From: Entonaema liquescens | Taxonomy: Eukaryota; Ascomycota; Sordariomycetes; Xylariales; Xylariaceae | Reading direction: 5' to 3' | Assembly (NCBI GenBank): GCA_902805475.1 | Contig: CADCSX010000011.1 | Span: 434,001 to 498,000 of the forward strand | DNA length: 64,000 nucleotides | Shown here: in pieces, positions 22,537 through 32,896 of the stretch | Layout: each line of letters starts with the position of its first letter | How positions within the stretch are numbered: the stretch's first letter is position 1 | The notes under the pieces: generated by a model | What the model was told of the DNA's origin: nothing | The model's input: only the letters and a program-made list of their open reading frames with translations | Databases searched by the model: none | Translations under genes and position numbers: made by a program

Positions 22537-24144
22537 TTAGATCGTCTCGATCGATAAGTTGGAACCAACCCCGGATTTGTCAGGGGCGCTACCGATTACA
22601 ATACCCTGCGGACCGTTCTCAATATCGATCACGTTTTTATGAACGTGTCCATTTATCACGATAGTGTGTAACCTTGAAGCGTCCTGGAAGAGTTCGATAT
22701 CCTCCAACGGGTTCCCATCGACCAGGATGACATCGGCGTAGTATCCAGGCAACACCTTCCCCAGGTCGTCCGGGTAGCCCATGACCTCTCCCCCCAAGGC
22801 CGTTGCAGCGATAAGGGACTCCTTAGGTGTGTACCCGAACAGATTGACAAAATGGGCGAGATCCTTTGCGTAAGTTCCGTGTGGCGCCCAAGCGAATCCG
22901 TAATCACCGCCAGGAAGGATCTTGACCCCGCGTTTCTTAAGCTCTTTCATGGCTTTATTAGTGGCTTCGACCTCGTGGACCAAGCCTCTTTTCTTCGCCA
23001 TCTCAGGTGTGAGTCCGTAAGGGGTCGCGTCGCCGGTGCAGCTGAGTAAGGGAAAGTTGATAGCTGGCGCCACGTATACCCTATCCTTAAGCCCCTCAAG
23101 CATTTCAAGCCCTTCGGCATCAACGTAACTAGCGTGGTAGATCATGTCGACACCCGCGAGGCATGACATCTTCACAGAAGCTGCGGACCGGGCATGGGCG
23201 CATACACGTTTACCCCTGTGGTGGGCCTCTTCAACAGCCGCCTTAGTCTCAGCCAGGGTATAATAGGTCTCCTTAGATCTTTTTCCGCGATGTATTGTTA
23301 GCAAAGTCTACAGCTTGTTCTATATATAGTTACCAAGAAATACGAGCAAGAATTGAATAGGTACCTAGACAAGCGAACCAGTTCAAGAAAGGAATCATAG
23401 CAAAAATACGTACCCCATAGTCTCATGCACGTAGTCCCCCGTCATACTTAGCTTAACGTTGTCAGCACCCAGCTCAATAGACTTTCGCACAACCTGTCGC
23501 ATAGCGTCGGTGCCATCAGCGAATTGACTGATACTTGGGATAATCGCACCACCCGTCGTCGTTATCTCCTGGCAATTGGACAAAGAGCGAGGGCCTGGGA
23601 TTAGGCCTGATTTTATGGCCTGTTTGATTACGATGTCGAGGCGCGGTCGCGCGGAAGCCGCCCCAAAACACATCGTATATCCGTAGTCCAGGTATGTCTT
23701 CGCTGATTGCGCTGTCTGTATCACATGCTCTTCCAGCGGCGTTCTGGTTAATCCATCTAAAGTCGGCGAGTTGTTCCAGCTGAAGTGAGTATGGGCGTCG
23801 ACGAGGCCGGACATGAGGGTCTTTTTACCCTTTCCATCGACGACCAGGGTATCGGCATCAGGGGATACATCAACTTTGCCAACTGCCTTGATTCTTTCCC
23901 CTTCTATGAGGACATCACCCAAATAGGGGTCCGTGCCGGTGGAGTCGAAGATGTTGACATTCTTGAAGAGGATCTTGGCTTTATCACCATCTTTATGATT
24001 GTTTATAGTAATATCGGCAGGTGTTGGCTTATAAAATGGAAGGCCATTTATGGGACTAACTTCTTCGGTTGGATCAATCCAGTGACCCTCCGACACAGCC
24101 GCATAATGACCATTGGGCTTGTTAATGGTATCCACGGCTGCCAT
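22537..24144 (-). CDS. Metal-dependent amidohydrolase (imidazolonepropionase/ochratoxinase-like)
   Basis: Two exons (24144-23414, 23278-22537; intron 135 nt, phase 2) give 490 residues. I chose the ATG at 24144. The fold is that of the amidohydrolase superfamily: an N-terminal beta-sandwich segment (KNVNIFDSTGTDPYLGDVLIEG), the metal-binding HxH in GLVDAHTHFSW at about residue 110, a lysine in NVKLSMTGDY after strand 4, later histidines in CAHARS and IYHASYVDAEG, and GGDYGFAWAPHGTYAKDL near the final metal ligand. The end returns to the sandwich (GYYADVILVDGNPLEDI). Such enzymes hydrolyse amide or related C-N bonds with one or two metal ions; fungal relatives include ochratoxin-degrading enzymes, but the substrate here is unknown. 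It is divergent from the dehydrogenase at 24617 and shares a promoter with paired CGG-N7-CCG sites. Confidence 0.88.
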
Positions 24145-24376
24145 TTTCAAGCTAGAAGATGACGATATATAGATATGTAGGTGGTATAGAGCAAAATAGG
24201 GACACTGAGGAGTTCAAAGGCGATGCGAAACTAAATAGACCCACTGCTAAACGAGGAATAGTACTGCCAGTTTCAACCACCTAGATCTCAAGTCAGAGCA
24301 TCATATATACGTAGATGTGCTACATCCTTCCCGCGTAGATCATTTTGGGGAGATCGTGGAGTATTTCCATAACACT

Positions 24377-24389
24377 CGGGAAGTTGCCG
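24377..24389. promoter_or_regulatory. Candidate Zn2Cys6 binding site 1
   Basis: CGGGAAGTTGCCG: inverted CGG triplets with a 7-bp spacer, 233 bp from the amidohydrolase start and 228 bp from the dehydrogenase start. Confidence 0.5.
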
Positions 24390-24427
24390 CAAGGTCGCCA
24401 CGCCGTCTTACATTATCTTGCGCTCTT

Positions 24428-24440
24428 CGGAGAGTTGCCG
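24428..24440. promoter_or_regulatory. Candidate Zn2Cys6 binding site 2
   Basis: CGGAGAGTTGCCG: same layout as site 1, starting 51 bp further right, with the AGTTGCCG half identical. Confidence 0.5.
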
Positions 24441-24616
24441 TATTTACGTGTACCAATACCCCCTATCCTTGGTGGGGTATTAGTACGTCGCAGAAGAGGA
24501 ACCAGGTAGAAGTCTTCATATAAAGTGACATTTTGGTATTACTTAGTATACTCTCGACTTTCATTGACATATCTACTATCTACCTCTCTTTTGAATCCGA
24601 TTTACCTATAGGAAAT

Positions 24617-25632
24617 ATGGCTGGTTCTCAAAGTTCTACTGCCCCGTCATTCGGGTTTGTCGGCCTTGGGAATATGGGCTCTGTAATGAGTTCAAATCTG
24701 GCCAGCTACGCCCAAAAGCAAGGACTTCCAAAGGTCAAGCTATGGAATCGCTCTCACGGAAAAGCCGAGGAACTCGCCGGACGGGGCTTCTTCGAAGTAG
24801 CCGATACACTGGAGAGTATAGCAACAAGTTGCAGTATCATCCACGCTTGTCTTGCCAACGATGAAGTTGCTCTCTCGGTTTATCGCCAGATTCTGGGGGC
24901 TGCGAAGCCAGGACTTATCCTTGTGGACCACTCAACGTTATATCCAACAACATCCTCAACACTCTTTGCTGAAGCTGAAGCCAAAGGCTCGAGCTTCCTC
25001 TCTTGCCCAGTCTTTGGTCCGCCCGCTGTGGCTGCCAGCGCGGGGCTTTTAGTCGTGTTATCTGGTCACGAGAAAGCCAGAGCTGCATTGAAGGAGTACA
25101 TTGTGCCAACGATCGGAAGAGCCATTATCGACTGCGGCGATGATACAAGGAAAGGGGCACTTCTCAAGATCCTTGGGAACAACTGTATACTCGGCACAAT
25201 CGAGCTCATGTCAGAGAGTTTTACCCTAGCCGAGAAAACAGGATTCGATTCCAGTTTATTCTACGAGTTTATACGTATGTACTTCATAACGCGAGGGAAA
25301 AGTCACAAACCCAAGCTAATACTTTTCCAGAACAATGGTTCCCCGCACCAGCATGGGTAAACTATGGGAAGAAGATTCGAGACGGGGCTTTCAGTGGTGC
25401 GACGGGTTTCACTCTACCTGGTGGGATGAAGGATGCAGCATATATACGGCAGTTAGGAGCTGAAACATCTACGCCAACACCTATCATTGATCAGGCATGG
25501 AATCATCTTACTACGGCTAAGGCACTTGGCGGTGAGAGTTTAGACTGGAGTTCGTGCGCCGCGGGTATGAGAGTCACAGCAGGCCTGAAGCCATTTAAAG
25601 GTGAAGATTTTAGCTTGAGTAAGAAGGAATAG
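24617..25632 (+). CDS. Beta-hydroxyacid dehydrogenase (3-hydroxyisobutyrate dehydrogenase-like)
   Basis: Two exons (24617-25274, 25331-25632; intron 56 nt, phase 1) give 319 residues. Residues 10-35 carry the NAD(P)-binding Rossmann start FGFVGLGNMGSVMSSNLA. The substrate-binding block follows at about 130-150 (FLSCPVFGPPAVAASAGLLVVLSG), close to the family DAPVSGG region, and the helical C-terminal domain starts near KGALLKILGNNCILGTIELMSES, where the lysine occupies the usual catalytic position (family N/K-xx-N pattern). The family oxidises or reduces beta-hydroxyacids, including 3-hydroxyisobutyrate and 6-phosphogluconate relatives. The C-terminus (QWFPAPAWVNYGKK and onward) is in frame only when the intron is removed. 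The role in this cluster is inferred from neighbours; the substrate is unknown. Confidence 0.87.
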
Positions 25633-26016
25633 ATTCCCTATACGTAGGTATTTATAGAAGTCAAACAGTATATATATGAGTATCTTCTTTTGTTCTTTAC
25701 CGACTGTATGTCATCGACGATTCCTATTAGAGAATGTTCCATTGCCCTGAGTGTAGTCGGTAGTAATAGCACTAATATCCCTATTGATGAGTGTACCGTG
25801 TACCCAGATGTCAACATGAGGCCGCGTCTACTGACTAAAACAAGTAGGTATCTATGTCTACCTAGATATTCAATAGCAGACCCAAGAGGTCAATCAAAAG
25901 AGCATGAATATGCCTATAATATGGGAATATTAATATGCAATTACTCCTTAACTACCAGCGCCCAAGCACGTAACAACTAATGAAGCTATCTATATCCCCC
26001 GCCAGTTTGAGAAGAA
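25633..26016. other. Convergent intergenic region
   Basis: Spacer between two 3' ends. A 96-residue open frame (25690-25980) lacks any recognisable feature and is not called. Confidence 0.5.
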
Positions 26017-26888
26017 TCACACAATACTTCTTGCGACCGAAGTGATCGCCTTGATGGACTCTTCTGTACTCTCCAGCATATGCCAATGGCCCGTATCCTT
26101 GAAAATGATCTGCTTTGCCCCTGGGCCAATATCCTTTACTATGTCTGCTCCCATCGCAGCCGTAGATACCTTGTCTTCTTCTCCAGTTAGAACGAGAACA
26201 TCAGCTCTGATTTGTTTCCAAGCAGGTTCCGAACTTCCCGCCAGGGCATCTAAGGCCAATGCATACCCCCCTGGATTCTGTCTCGTGAGCATCTCTCTGG
26301 CTAGTGCCACTTCTCCTTTCTTGTTAACCAATGACTTAGATGAGAATGCGTTTGATACTACCACGTCAGCAACTGCCCCCATTCCCTCCTTCCGAACAGT
26401 GGCCGAACGGGCGGCAAGCGCTTTCTGGCCGGCTTCAGGAGGCGGTCTAACGGGACCAAAGGTTACTACCCCTTTTACGATATCTGGGCGCTTCGCTGCA
26501 AGATGGAGACTGATAAGTCCGCCGAATGAGTGACCCACAACCAAAATATCTTTCAACCCCAAATGACCAATAATAGCTAGGTCTCTCATCAGAATACAAT
26601 ATAGACGGAGTATTATTTGGGAATAAAATCGGCCTTACCCTCACTGTCTGCCACGTAGGACTCAACACTCGTACTCTTGGGTACGGAACTCCGACCATGG
26701 CCGGCATAGTCGAAGCGAACTAGATCAAATTCCTGCAGGCTAGAAACCAGTGGTTGAAAAGCATTCGTGGTCCCTCCAAATCCGTGGATGAACAGAATAG
26801 TTCTAGATCCACTACTACCCTCCCGTTCGTAGAAAAGTTGGACGGAATCTCGAGGTATATAGCCGGATGATTTAATTTGAGAAGCCAT
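26017..26888 (-). CDS. Alpha/beta-fold hydrolase
   Basis: Two exons (26888-26639, 26582-26017; intron 56 nt, phase 1) give 271 residues. The fold is recognisable from the oxyanion-hole segment ILFIHGFGGTTNAF (about residues 31-45), DYAGHGRS, the nucleophile elbow GHSFGG (about residues 100-105), the acid in LTGEEDKVS, and the histidine in KDTGHWHMLES near the end. All three triad positions are present. The closest general types are enol-lactonases and small esterases, but this cannot be fixed from motifs. There is no signal peptide. A CGG-N7-CCG site lies 145 bp upstream of the start, as in the promoters of neighbouring cluster genes. The acceptor AG chosen (26584-26583) is the one that keeps the conserved VESYVADSEDLAIIGHLG run continuous. 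Confidence 0.88.
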
Positions 26889-27032
26889 GTTGAATGTAGA
26901 GTCGAGATAAAATAACAATTATTGTGTATTCTGTTCACACTATGAGAGCGTGCGCTACTTTATACACGATTTTACATCATACTGGAGGTCTATGATATGT
27001 AGTTTATATTCAAGGCACCTAAAGGCCCTGTA

Positions 27033-27045
27033 CGGCAAGTTGCCG
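27033..27045. promoter_or_regulatory. Candidate Zn2Cys6 binding site 3
   Basis: CGGCAAGTTGCCG, 145 bp upstream of the alpha/beta hydrolase start. It shares AGTTGCCG with sites 1 and 2. Confidence 0.5.
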
Positions 27046-27400
27046 GGAGCTCTCAGAGTGGATCCCAACGTTGGACGTATGTTCCAGTACAACTCCCGAG
27101 CACTCACCTCCACAATAGGGCTGGATGGAGGGGGTCGCTGCGACGTGAATCCTTGGTGTTAGAGGATGGAGAACGTGCCCTGAGACCATAGTGATGCCTC
27201 AAAATGAAACGTCTCAATCGTCGCAGAGATAGGTATACCTAAGGTAAACTTATTCTTCACTAGAACGACAGTTTACCTAACCATATGAACATATTTTATA
27301 TAACTAGATTCCATAATGTTCTACAAGATACATTTAGATAATATGACGTATTATAGAGTGAAGGTGAAATCAGACATGTAGTAGCTTCTCGACAGGAAGG

Positions 27401-28129
27401 CTAGTCAAAATTATCGAATAAAGCAACAATGTAGGCACTATACTCCTTAATAGCTGCGATTGCCACATCCTCTGCCCCCGATCCCTCAATAGAAATCCAA
27501 GGTGCCCTAATGGGTTTCTTATGAGACTGCCGGACATCTGTCTGAACTTTCGTGAGCTTTCGCGTTGTTTCAATGAGAACGCGGCTCCCCTCAATCCTCA
27601 AAGAAGTTCTCTTTCCCTCCGATACCCCAAAGACGGCAGAAAATGATACATCTTTTGGACTCGTCTTCCCCTGAAACTCCTTCAACTCCGAAGGTACGTC
27701 GTATGAAGGTATTGTAGTTGATACTTCCCAAAGATCTTGCCCGATTAATCGCGAACCTAAACATGTCCATCCAACGAGCACCAGGTTGCACGGGAGAGAC
27801 ACGTCGGATAGAGAGGTAAACACGTGAAAAGCACTGGCGAAAGCTGATTCGGACAGACCACCGTCTAGTGGGAAGGTAATGGCAATAGGTGCAATATCCG
27901 TGTCGCTATCCCGCCGAGTAATGTAATTGTTTCCTACACTATCCTCCTATCAACCTTATTAGATGTTGTGGTCTCGACATGGAAATAAACTACTTACAAA
28001 GTACTGGAGCGATTGCGATGTGGCGTATGACTTGAGCGCCTCCCTCAAAGGGGTGTTGAGTGTATCGGGCAATGCATGAGGACCGGCATAAATCTTCTGA
28101 AGGCTTGTAAAAGTATGAATATCCGCCAT
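27401..28129 (-). CDS. Cluster protein of unknown function, 224 residues
   Basis: Two exons (28129-27998, 27943-27401; intron 54 nt, phase 0). The ATG at 28129 opens a frame that begins MADIHTFTSLQKIYAGP. I recognise no family. The product looks soluble, with no signal peptide or membrane span, mixed alpha/beta composition, and a C-terminus ending ALFDNFD. The frame is intact and codon use resembles that of neighbours. A site of the CGG-N7-CCG type lies 167 bp upstream, so it may be regulated with the hydrolase, amidohydrolase and dehydrogenase. It sits between the hydrolase and the Dabb gene, which makes an enzyme or accessory role in the same pathway plausible but unproven. Confidence 0.7.
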
Positions 28130-28295
28130 GATCTAACAAAAAACCAAAAAAAAAAAAACTAATTGGCCGTTGGAATAGAAAAGACGTAGCAAGACCTAGC
28201 ACCAGGATCCATTTCATTCCAGATTTAGTAGATAAGGGATAGGATCAAATATACGATACGAATAGCTACGGTACCAGCAAGTACTAGTTCCAGTC

Positions 28296-28308
28296 CGGTA
28301 GGATGCCG
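28296..28308. promoter_or_regulatory. Candidate Zn2Cys6 binding site 4
   Basis: CGGTAGGATGCCG, 167 bp upstream of the 224-residue protein. It keeps G, T and G at spacer positions 4, 6 and 7 of the other sites. Confidence 0.4.
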
Positions 28309-29004
28309 GTCCCAAAGCAGCGGGAAACTTATGACGTTCGAATTTACTGAAGAGATGACATTGTTCTGCGCGGGCAGATGCCCCCAATAACGTTCGCACA
28401 GTTACATGATAGACACTTGTACGACCAACGGTGAGATTCAAGAAAGTGCTTGCTTGGAAATGATGCATTTAAGATAATCTTGGTCCTCCTGCATAAGTTT
28501 CCACCTTTATATGACCCTTGTAACGGTAATTGGTGTATACGCGGGGAGATCCCGGGGTAGCGGGACATCTTAAACATCTTGAACGGCGTCAACATCCCGT
28601 GTTAATTCAACTTTCTTAACCTGCCGGGAGATTGTAACGTGCGGGGCGAAGAATCTAACCACATAAGCAGGTTACTATTATACCACAGATAGAGAAACTA
28701 AGACCCGACATCTAAAGACAAGAAGAATAGCTCAATGAAAAAAAAGGGGCTTCTCATACGTTTGCTGCTAGGTGTGGTGTAATTGTCTTCGTAATTCCGA
28801 GCAGTACTATTGCCAGATTCCGTTCCAGTCTAGTAAATCGATGAATTTATAAGCCAGCATTTCCTCCGTGATCGAGTATCTCCCCTTCCGCAATCCTCAG
28901 TTCAACCCAAGTCAAGACATCAAGTTTCGCAAAGTCATGCCTTTATATCACATAGGTAACCCAGCTTAGCTATTCTTAGGAATTATTCTTGGGGATTCCT
29001 AGCA
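28309..29004. other. Intergenic region between the 224-residue protein and the Dabb gene
   Basis: Divergent spacer of about 0.7 kb with no recognisable gene or repeat. Minus-strand open frames at 28214-28595 are not supported by any motif. Confidence 0.45.
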
Positions 29005-29448
29005 ATGCTTACAAGCGCTCTAGTACTATTCCGGTTAAAACCGTCGGTGTCGGTGGAGACTCTCGATGAGTTCAAAAGGAGTGCTATAGCAATGGTATCG
29101 CATATTCCCGGTGGGTAGTCGCTATTATGTTCAGTTATTATGTTCACACCGCCTGTTTAAGCTAACGGTCATATATCGCGTCAGGCCTCTTAAAGCTTGA
29201 CATCAACAGTCCGTTGCCCGACACGGCATACAGAAGTCAAGGCTACAACATGGGTATTGTAGCTGTTCTGGAGAAGGCGGAGGACTTGCCGAGTTACACA
29301 GCCCATCCGGCCCACTCACGGTACGATCCGCATTCATCAATTTAGGAAAGTCCGCATGAACTAACACGGACCGCTTAGTGTCCACCAACTTCGCTCTGAA
29401 GTTGCCGAGGAAGGGACACTTGCATTTGACCTGGAATTCCCGGCTTGA
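29005..29448 (+). CDS. Small stress-responsive A/B barrel (Dabb) domain protein
   Basis: A three-exon gene with exons too short to stand out as an open frame: 29005-29110, 29185-29320 and 29379-29448, with introns of 74 and 58 nt in phases 1 and 2, giving 103 residues. The whole product is one Dabb domain: an opening beta strand LVLFRLKPSVSVETLDEFK, a helix, the second half with MGIVAVLEKAEDLPSYTAHPAHSR, the diagnostic Y-HPAH motif, and the short C-terminal strand ending DLEFPA. The domain forms dimeric ferredoxin-like barrels; members include plant stress proteins and polyketide cyclases such as olivetolic acid cyclase. Length matches the family (about 100). Position between a catabolic or biosynthetic gene set and its likely regulator suggests a pathway role, which is inference. 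Confidence 0.82.
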
Positions 29449-30013
29449 TGGTTTTTTTTGGGGGGGTTTTTTTATTTATTATTTTTTTTTTTTTTTAAAC
29501 AACAGATTACCTGGGAAAATATTGGCATTATGTTAAGTACCTAGGACCTACGTATCTAAGTCATTCAACTTCTAGCTTTCCATATAACTATGCTATTGGC
29601 GATAACTTACCTAGGTAGCGAAACAATTAGGTTAATATACTTACTAGTGAACGAATCGCGTATGATCACTCACATAATAATTTCTTAGATTTATAATATA
29701 GTTAACTACATTCATATTACCTCGTTCTTCTTCTACATATGCCTTCAACCCCACCTGACCACGGCACCCAACCAAAACATCTTGGACATGGATCAAATAT
29801 GTCTGTTCGCCTCTCCAATTGGTTTCGGAAACAGAGGAATAATTGCCGTGTGTAGACCCCTCTACGTTTTAACGCCACCCTCTTCCGAGCATTGAGGACG
29901 TAGATTTATGTAGTACAAGAAAATAAAATCTCATCCCATAAACTTCAACCGACCCATTGAGAATTATTGAGTTTCCAAGTAGGAAATTGTTGATAAAAGG
30001 AAATTGATGATAA
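29449..30013. other. Intergenic region upstream of the regulator gene
   Basis: It holds a homopolymer patch at about 29451-29497 (T8, G7, T7, then a T/A run) and one TACCTAGGTA palindrome at 29608-29617. No CGG-N7-CCG site was found here. Confidence 0.5.
29451..29497. repeat. Homopolymer patch (T, G, T, T/A runs)
   Basis: Successive runs of T, G and T follow directly after the Dabb stop codon. Such tracts are slippage-prone, and the exact run lengths in an assembly may be unreliable. Confidence 0.7.
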
Positions 30014-32291
30014 ATGATGCGACAACCCAATTCTAGACCACCACGAAAATATGGATTCGCTTGCTCAAATTGTAGGAGACGTAAGGCTAGGTGTAACGGC
30101 GCTATGCCGGCCTGCCAAAAGTGTCTTTCGAACGGTGAAACCTGCTCGTACGACAAGTAAGCAGTGCATCGTTGGCGATAGAGAAACACGAATACTCACT
30201 ATTTCTTAGGGCTCCTTCTATAGCTTATGCCGTATCGTTGCAAAACGAATTACAGGCATATAAAAACAGAATCGATGAACTTCGGCGGGTCAAGGATAAG
30301 GATAGGGATGCCCTCTTAAACGAACCCATCAGAACAATAAATCCGAATGAAGGGAGATCCCGTGCATTTAGAAGCCCTCCCGACTTACAAAGCCTTCAGC
30401 AGGTAGACAGTGCTACTATTGAAAATGCAGACGATGCTATTGATATGGCGTCTGTCGGTACAGACGGGCGAGTGAACTTCTACGGAAAGACAAGTTTATA
30501 CCACATAGATCCTAAACACTTTGAAGAAAACAGTCCTACATCAAGTCACGAAGACACCGTCGGGAATTATATTCACGACATGGCGACCATGCCATCGGTA
30601 TTAGAACTCCACGACACAGCTTCTCTCTTGGCGGAAATACCACACGGCCTCCTGACTGACCTCCTTGACACATATTGGTGTTACCCGCATCACTTTCATT
30701 GTGTATTATGCAAGCCCCTATTTCTACGTTAGTACGTTCCCTCCAGCGCCCCTTTCAGAAACCTGACCAATCTTCAGGAGACTTGTACAGTTCGGGACTA
30801 TATGTTACCCCTTTTCTATTATGTGCGGTACTTGCGCAAGCTGCGCGGTATTCCACGCGTAGCGACGCCACAGAAGTCGGGCAGACTTTTGCCTCCCGGG
30901 CTTTACAATTACTACCCAGCGAGATCGACAAGGGAAGTTCGATTCCTGCCATCCAGGGTCTACTTATACTCTCCGCGCGAGAATGCGCGTGCGGCCGCGT
31001 GTCTCAGGGCTGGCTATACTCCGGAACGGCATTTAGAATGATGAGAGACCTTGGGATAGATGTGTCTCCCAAGAAGCTTGGCCACTTGGCGAAGCAATTC
31101 ACCGACGAAGAGCTCGCTGTACGGAAACAGGTCTTCTGGAGTTGCTATACGTGGGATAAAACTATGAGTGTGTGTCTGGGCCGAGCGCCGGCTGTGCATT
31201 ACTCCGTTGAACTTCCAACCCGGGATACATTGCCACATGGGCGCGAGGCAGATGACGAAGTATGGCCGCCGATAAGAACCTACAATTCATTTGTAGATGG
31301 GCTTGTGGAGCAGAAGTCTCTTAGCGTTACACGGTTTGTCGCATACTGCGAACTCAGCGTCATCATTGAAGATATTCTCGACACATTATACTCACGGCCA
31401 CATAATGAGAGACAAGACAACCTCTTGGCGTATCTCAACTCGACCCTACAGCGATTACAGTCCTGGGCTGATAGGCTTTCGCCCGAAATATTCATCAAGG
31501 AAACCACCTCAACGGCAATTGTGTCTCCTCCCTTACATATCTTACTCCTCAACCTGACCTACCAAGCCGCCACGATACTCCTATGTCGGCCTTATCGAAC
31601 CATACAACAAATTGCCAAGGAAAGGTGCACCAAAGCAGCCAAACTGACTGATACCTTACTTATGCTGCACGTCAAGCGTTTTGGGTTTCGATACATCACC
31701 TATTTAGAAACATATACTCTATTTGTCGCCTGTACCGTAAACGTGCTTGACTTCACCGAGAACGAAGCCCCAGCTGGCGATCCGGCACTAGCCCGGGAGG
31801 CGAACGCGAGACTTCACTTCGGGCTGGAGATCCTCAGACAGGCGAACAGCACCCCCGCCGCGGCCCGCTGCGCCTCGACTATCTGCCAGCTGTTCGCTAA
31901 GCAGAAATCATCGATGCTGAATGCGTCCAAAGGTCCGGAGCAAGAAACATCGCAGACGCTTACCGACTCTTCTCCGCGCGGTTTGGAGGTTGATCCTAAT
32001 GTCCAGACGTACATGCTCACCCCCGTCTCAGCAGCAACTGTACCATTCCAAGATGCATCCCAGCCACCCCTTACAGGTTCTGAAGGCAGCTATATCGACT
32101 CCATAGTAGCCTCCGGGATCCCGTATATGGAAGACGGAAGTACGGACCACTCATTGCAATCACCCATTCCCGTCGAAACACCGCTCCGATGGCTACCCGA
32201 AAATGTGCAGGATGACGGAAGCTGGATGCTAATGGCTGATGGCAATTTTAACGGGGATTTTACTTTCTCGTCTATGACTGAGTTGTCGTAG
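30014..32291 (+). CDS. Zn2Cys6 transcription factor with fungal-specific (MHR) domain
   Basis: Three exons (30014-30156, 30210-30727, 30778-32291; introns 53 and 50 nt) give 724 residues from the first of two adjacent ATGs. Residues 17-44 contain the binuclear zinc cluster with spacing C-X2-C-X6-C-X6-C-X2-C-X6-C. A short coiled coil follows (SLQNELQAYKNRIDELRRVKDKDRD), the usual dimerisation element. The middle-homology region starts near LLDTYWCYPHHFHCVLCKPLF and runs through YVTPFLLCAVLAQAARYS, GLLILSARECACG, GWLYSGTAFRMMRDLGI and VFWSCYTWDKTMSVCLGR. The tail is Ser/Pro/acidic, as in activation domains. The second intron (50 nt) is needed to join CKPLFLR to DLYSSGLY. It is the obvious candidate regulator of the adjacent cluster and of the CGG-N7-CCG sites, but that link is inferred. 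Confidence 0.92.
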
Positions 32292-32896
32292 TCTACTTGA
32301 CCCTCCGCTGATAAACATTTGTTCAATGGTAGTATTCGGGGGCCGATGAGCATCAATAGGGAGAAACTCGATATTTGTAGTTTTACGTGGCCATTAGGGA
32401 CAGCCTCATGCTCTAATCTAGCATGTTTTGGACTCGCCGAAGGCAATTTCAATTGATCATAGTAATTTGTAATAGATTGTCTGAGATCTAACTCCGAGGA
32501 AGCATTAGGTACCAGAGGACAGGGTAACTTTTATTCTCGCCCCTCCTATTTGAATCATGCAAGTCTCATGAAGGCCTATATATTGAAATGCAAAGAAGAG
32601 AAACAACTCCAAGAGTAAAATTCCTTGTTTATTAGTAGCTTAAAGAGCTGGGTATCTCGAGAGGGTATACAAATGAAAAAATAAGATCACAACAGCCATC
32701 CTACACTATGCATGCTCCTTGTCATACGTATCCGCCTCAGCACCCATTTTTTGAACGCGTTGATTTTTTCCCTCACAATGCTGCAATGTCAAATTGCGCC
32801 AAACACATCCCATCCCGAAACTCTGTACAATTCGTATGGGACACATTGCTGATTTCTCTCACTTTCTTTATTGATTTTCTTCACCCAATGCTTTAT
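32292..32896. other. Convergent intergenic region
   Basis: Spacer between two 3' ends; the open frames here are shadows or too short. No motif was recognised. Confidence 0.5.

Larger units (their letters stand above)
24145..24616. promoter_or_regulatory. Divergent promoter of the amidohydrolase and dehydrogenase genes
   Basis: A 472-bp spacer between two outward-facing start codons. It contains two sites of the form CGG-N7-CCG (24377-24389 and 24428-24440) whose 7-bp cores both end AGTTG. Zn2Cys6 regulators bind inverted CGG triplets, and one such gene lies at 30014-32291. Confidence 0.55.

Noticed and set aside
25690..25980. 96-residue open frame downstream of the dehydrogenase
   Set aside because: No recognisable feature; lies in the 3' spacer.
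30720..30780. Frameshift inside the Zn2Cys6 regulator
   Set aside because: A 50-nt intron ending TCTTCAG joins the conserved FLR and DLYSSGLY blocks in phase.
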